From the NCBI GenBank assembly GCA_016840945.1, contig JAEORJ010000339.1, positions 1 to 64,000 of the forward strand: a stretch of 64,000 nucleotides of DNA. Direction: 5' to 3'. The notes beneath the pieces are model-generated. The model saw nothing but the letters and a program-made list of their open reading frames with translations. It had not been told where the DNA came from and did not search any database. The DNA comes from Candidatus Gerdarchaeota archaeon. Lineage in GTDB: Archaea > Asgardarchaeota > Heimdallarchaeia > JABLTI01. How positions within the stretch are numbered: the stretch's first letter is position 1; each line of letters begins with the position of its first letter. Made by a program: the position numbers and the translations under genes. Shown piece after piece: positions 63,890 to 64,000 of the stretch.

Positions 63890-63997
63890 AAGTTGGGGAA
63901 GATCCTTAATAATCCCTTAAAAAAAAAGAGATTATGAATTTTTGGAGGGAGAGACACTATTTAATGTTCGAGATTATTAAGGATTAGTTTCCAACTT
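63890..63997. repeat. long imperfect inverted repeat of unknown nature
   Basis: Left arm 63890-63914 (AAGTTGG, then ATCCTTAATAATC) mirrors right arm 63972-63997 (GATTATTAAGGAT, then CCAACTT). Together they give 20 paired bases with a short mismatched middle and a 57-base loop. A purine-rich tract (63854-63902) precedes it. No reading frame spans the area. It could be a structured RNA, a small mobile-element end pair or a terminator for a gene beyond the window. Confidence 0.4.
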
Positions 63998-64000
63998 ATA

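Noticed and set aside
63961..63990. GTTCGA near the window end as a tRNA T-loop
   Set aside because: The flanking stem has only four pairs and the arms of the inverted repeat are too long for an acceptor stem; no anticodon arm is visible.
1..64000. CRISPR arrays, insertion sequences, prophage or defence islands
   Set aside because: No regularly spaced repeats, transposase or integrase motifs, phage structural proteins or Cas/restriction genes were seen.

Overview
The window is an AT-rich stretch of archaeal chromosome, about one third G+C by eye, that most resembles an Asgard archaeon. The archaeal evidence is an HMf-type histone, the archaea-specific tRNA(Ile2) agmatinylcytidine synthetase TiaS, ribosome-binding sites of the GGTGA/GGAGG type, frequent TTG and GTG starts, and a tungsten-type aldehyde:ferredoxin oxidoreductase. 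The Asgard-like or eukaryote-like evidence is an Arf-family GTPase, a GT3 (animal/fungal-type) glycogen synthase and a HEAT-repeat protein ending in a RING-like zinc module. A Heimdallarchaeia-like lineage would fit, but marker-gene phylogeny would be needed to say so. I recognised no rRNA, tRNA, CRISPR array, insertion sequence or prophage. This is ordinary, densely coded chromosome with many convergent pairs closed by short bidirectional terminator hairpins.

Layout. Positions 1-7600 hold a truncated surface-type or beta-sandwich protein, pyrF, a MoaD/ThiS-type carrier, gcvH, tiaS, an unrecognised gene, a histone and glyA. Positions 7.8-15 kb hold glycogen synthase, the Arf-like GTPase with a Cys-rich tail, an acidic membrane protein, glmS, class II fructose-bisphosphate aldolase and a CxxC redox protein. 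Positions 15-20 kb carry a compact sdhA-sdhB-fumC unit without membrane-anchor genes, then a DUF457 membrane protein. Positions 20-25 kb hold PRC-barrel-like and unknown proteins, a TauE/SafE permease, sfsA and an MFS (Atg22/UMF1-like) transporter. Positions 25.3-28.5 kb hold pdxS-pdxT facing a threonine-synthase-like protein fused to a winged helix. Positions 28.5-36.2 kb hold hydrolases, a beta-propeller surface protein, the AOR, an SCP2 protein, a TIGR04076 protein and a radical SAM/isochorismatase/flavoprotein operon. Positions 36.2-51.6 kb contain two paralogous giant MMPL/RND proteins, an esterase, pyruvate phosphate dikinase, a DMT transporter and DegV. Positions 51.8-64 kb contain a TIM-barrel protein, an anion permease, a DinB-like protein, a surface hydrolase-like protein, the iorA-iorB-ketopantoate-reductase-like operon, the HEAT/zinc protein, an HGSNAT-like acyltransferase and a phosphoglycerate-mutase-family enzyme.

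Two genes stand out. First, the protein at 51878-52672 has all triosephosphate isomerase motifs with intact catalytic Lys, His and Glu, but in a circularly permuted order: the beta1-beta2 segment (NFK ... APP) is at the C-terminus, and an in-frame stop lies just upstream of the start. Second, the protein at 27100-28485 is a zinc-ribbon plus threonine-synthase-like PLP fold whose Schiff-base lysine is replaced by glutamine, fused to a C-terminal winged helix. It faces pdxST across two tandem 14-bp palindromes. I infer a pyridoxal-phosphate-related repressor built on a type II PLP fold, analogous to but unrelated to bacterial MocR/PdxR regulators.

Metabolically the genes point to gluconeogenesis and storage (ppdK, aldolase, permuted TIM, glycogen synthase, glmS), amino-acid and aldehyde oxidation through ferredoxin (iorAB, AOR), one-carbon/glycine metabolism (gcvH, glyA), vitamin B6 synthesis (pdxST) and a fumarate/succinate couple (sdhAB, fumC).
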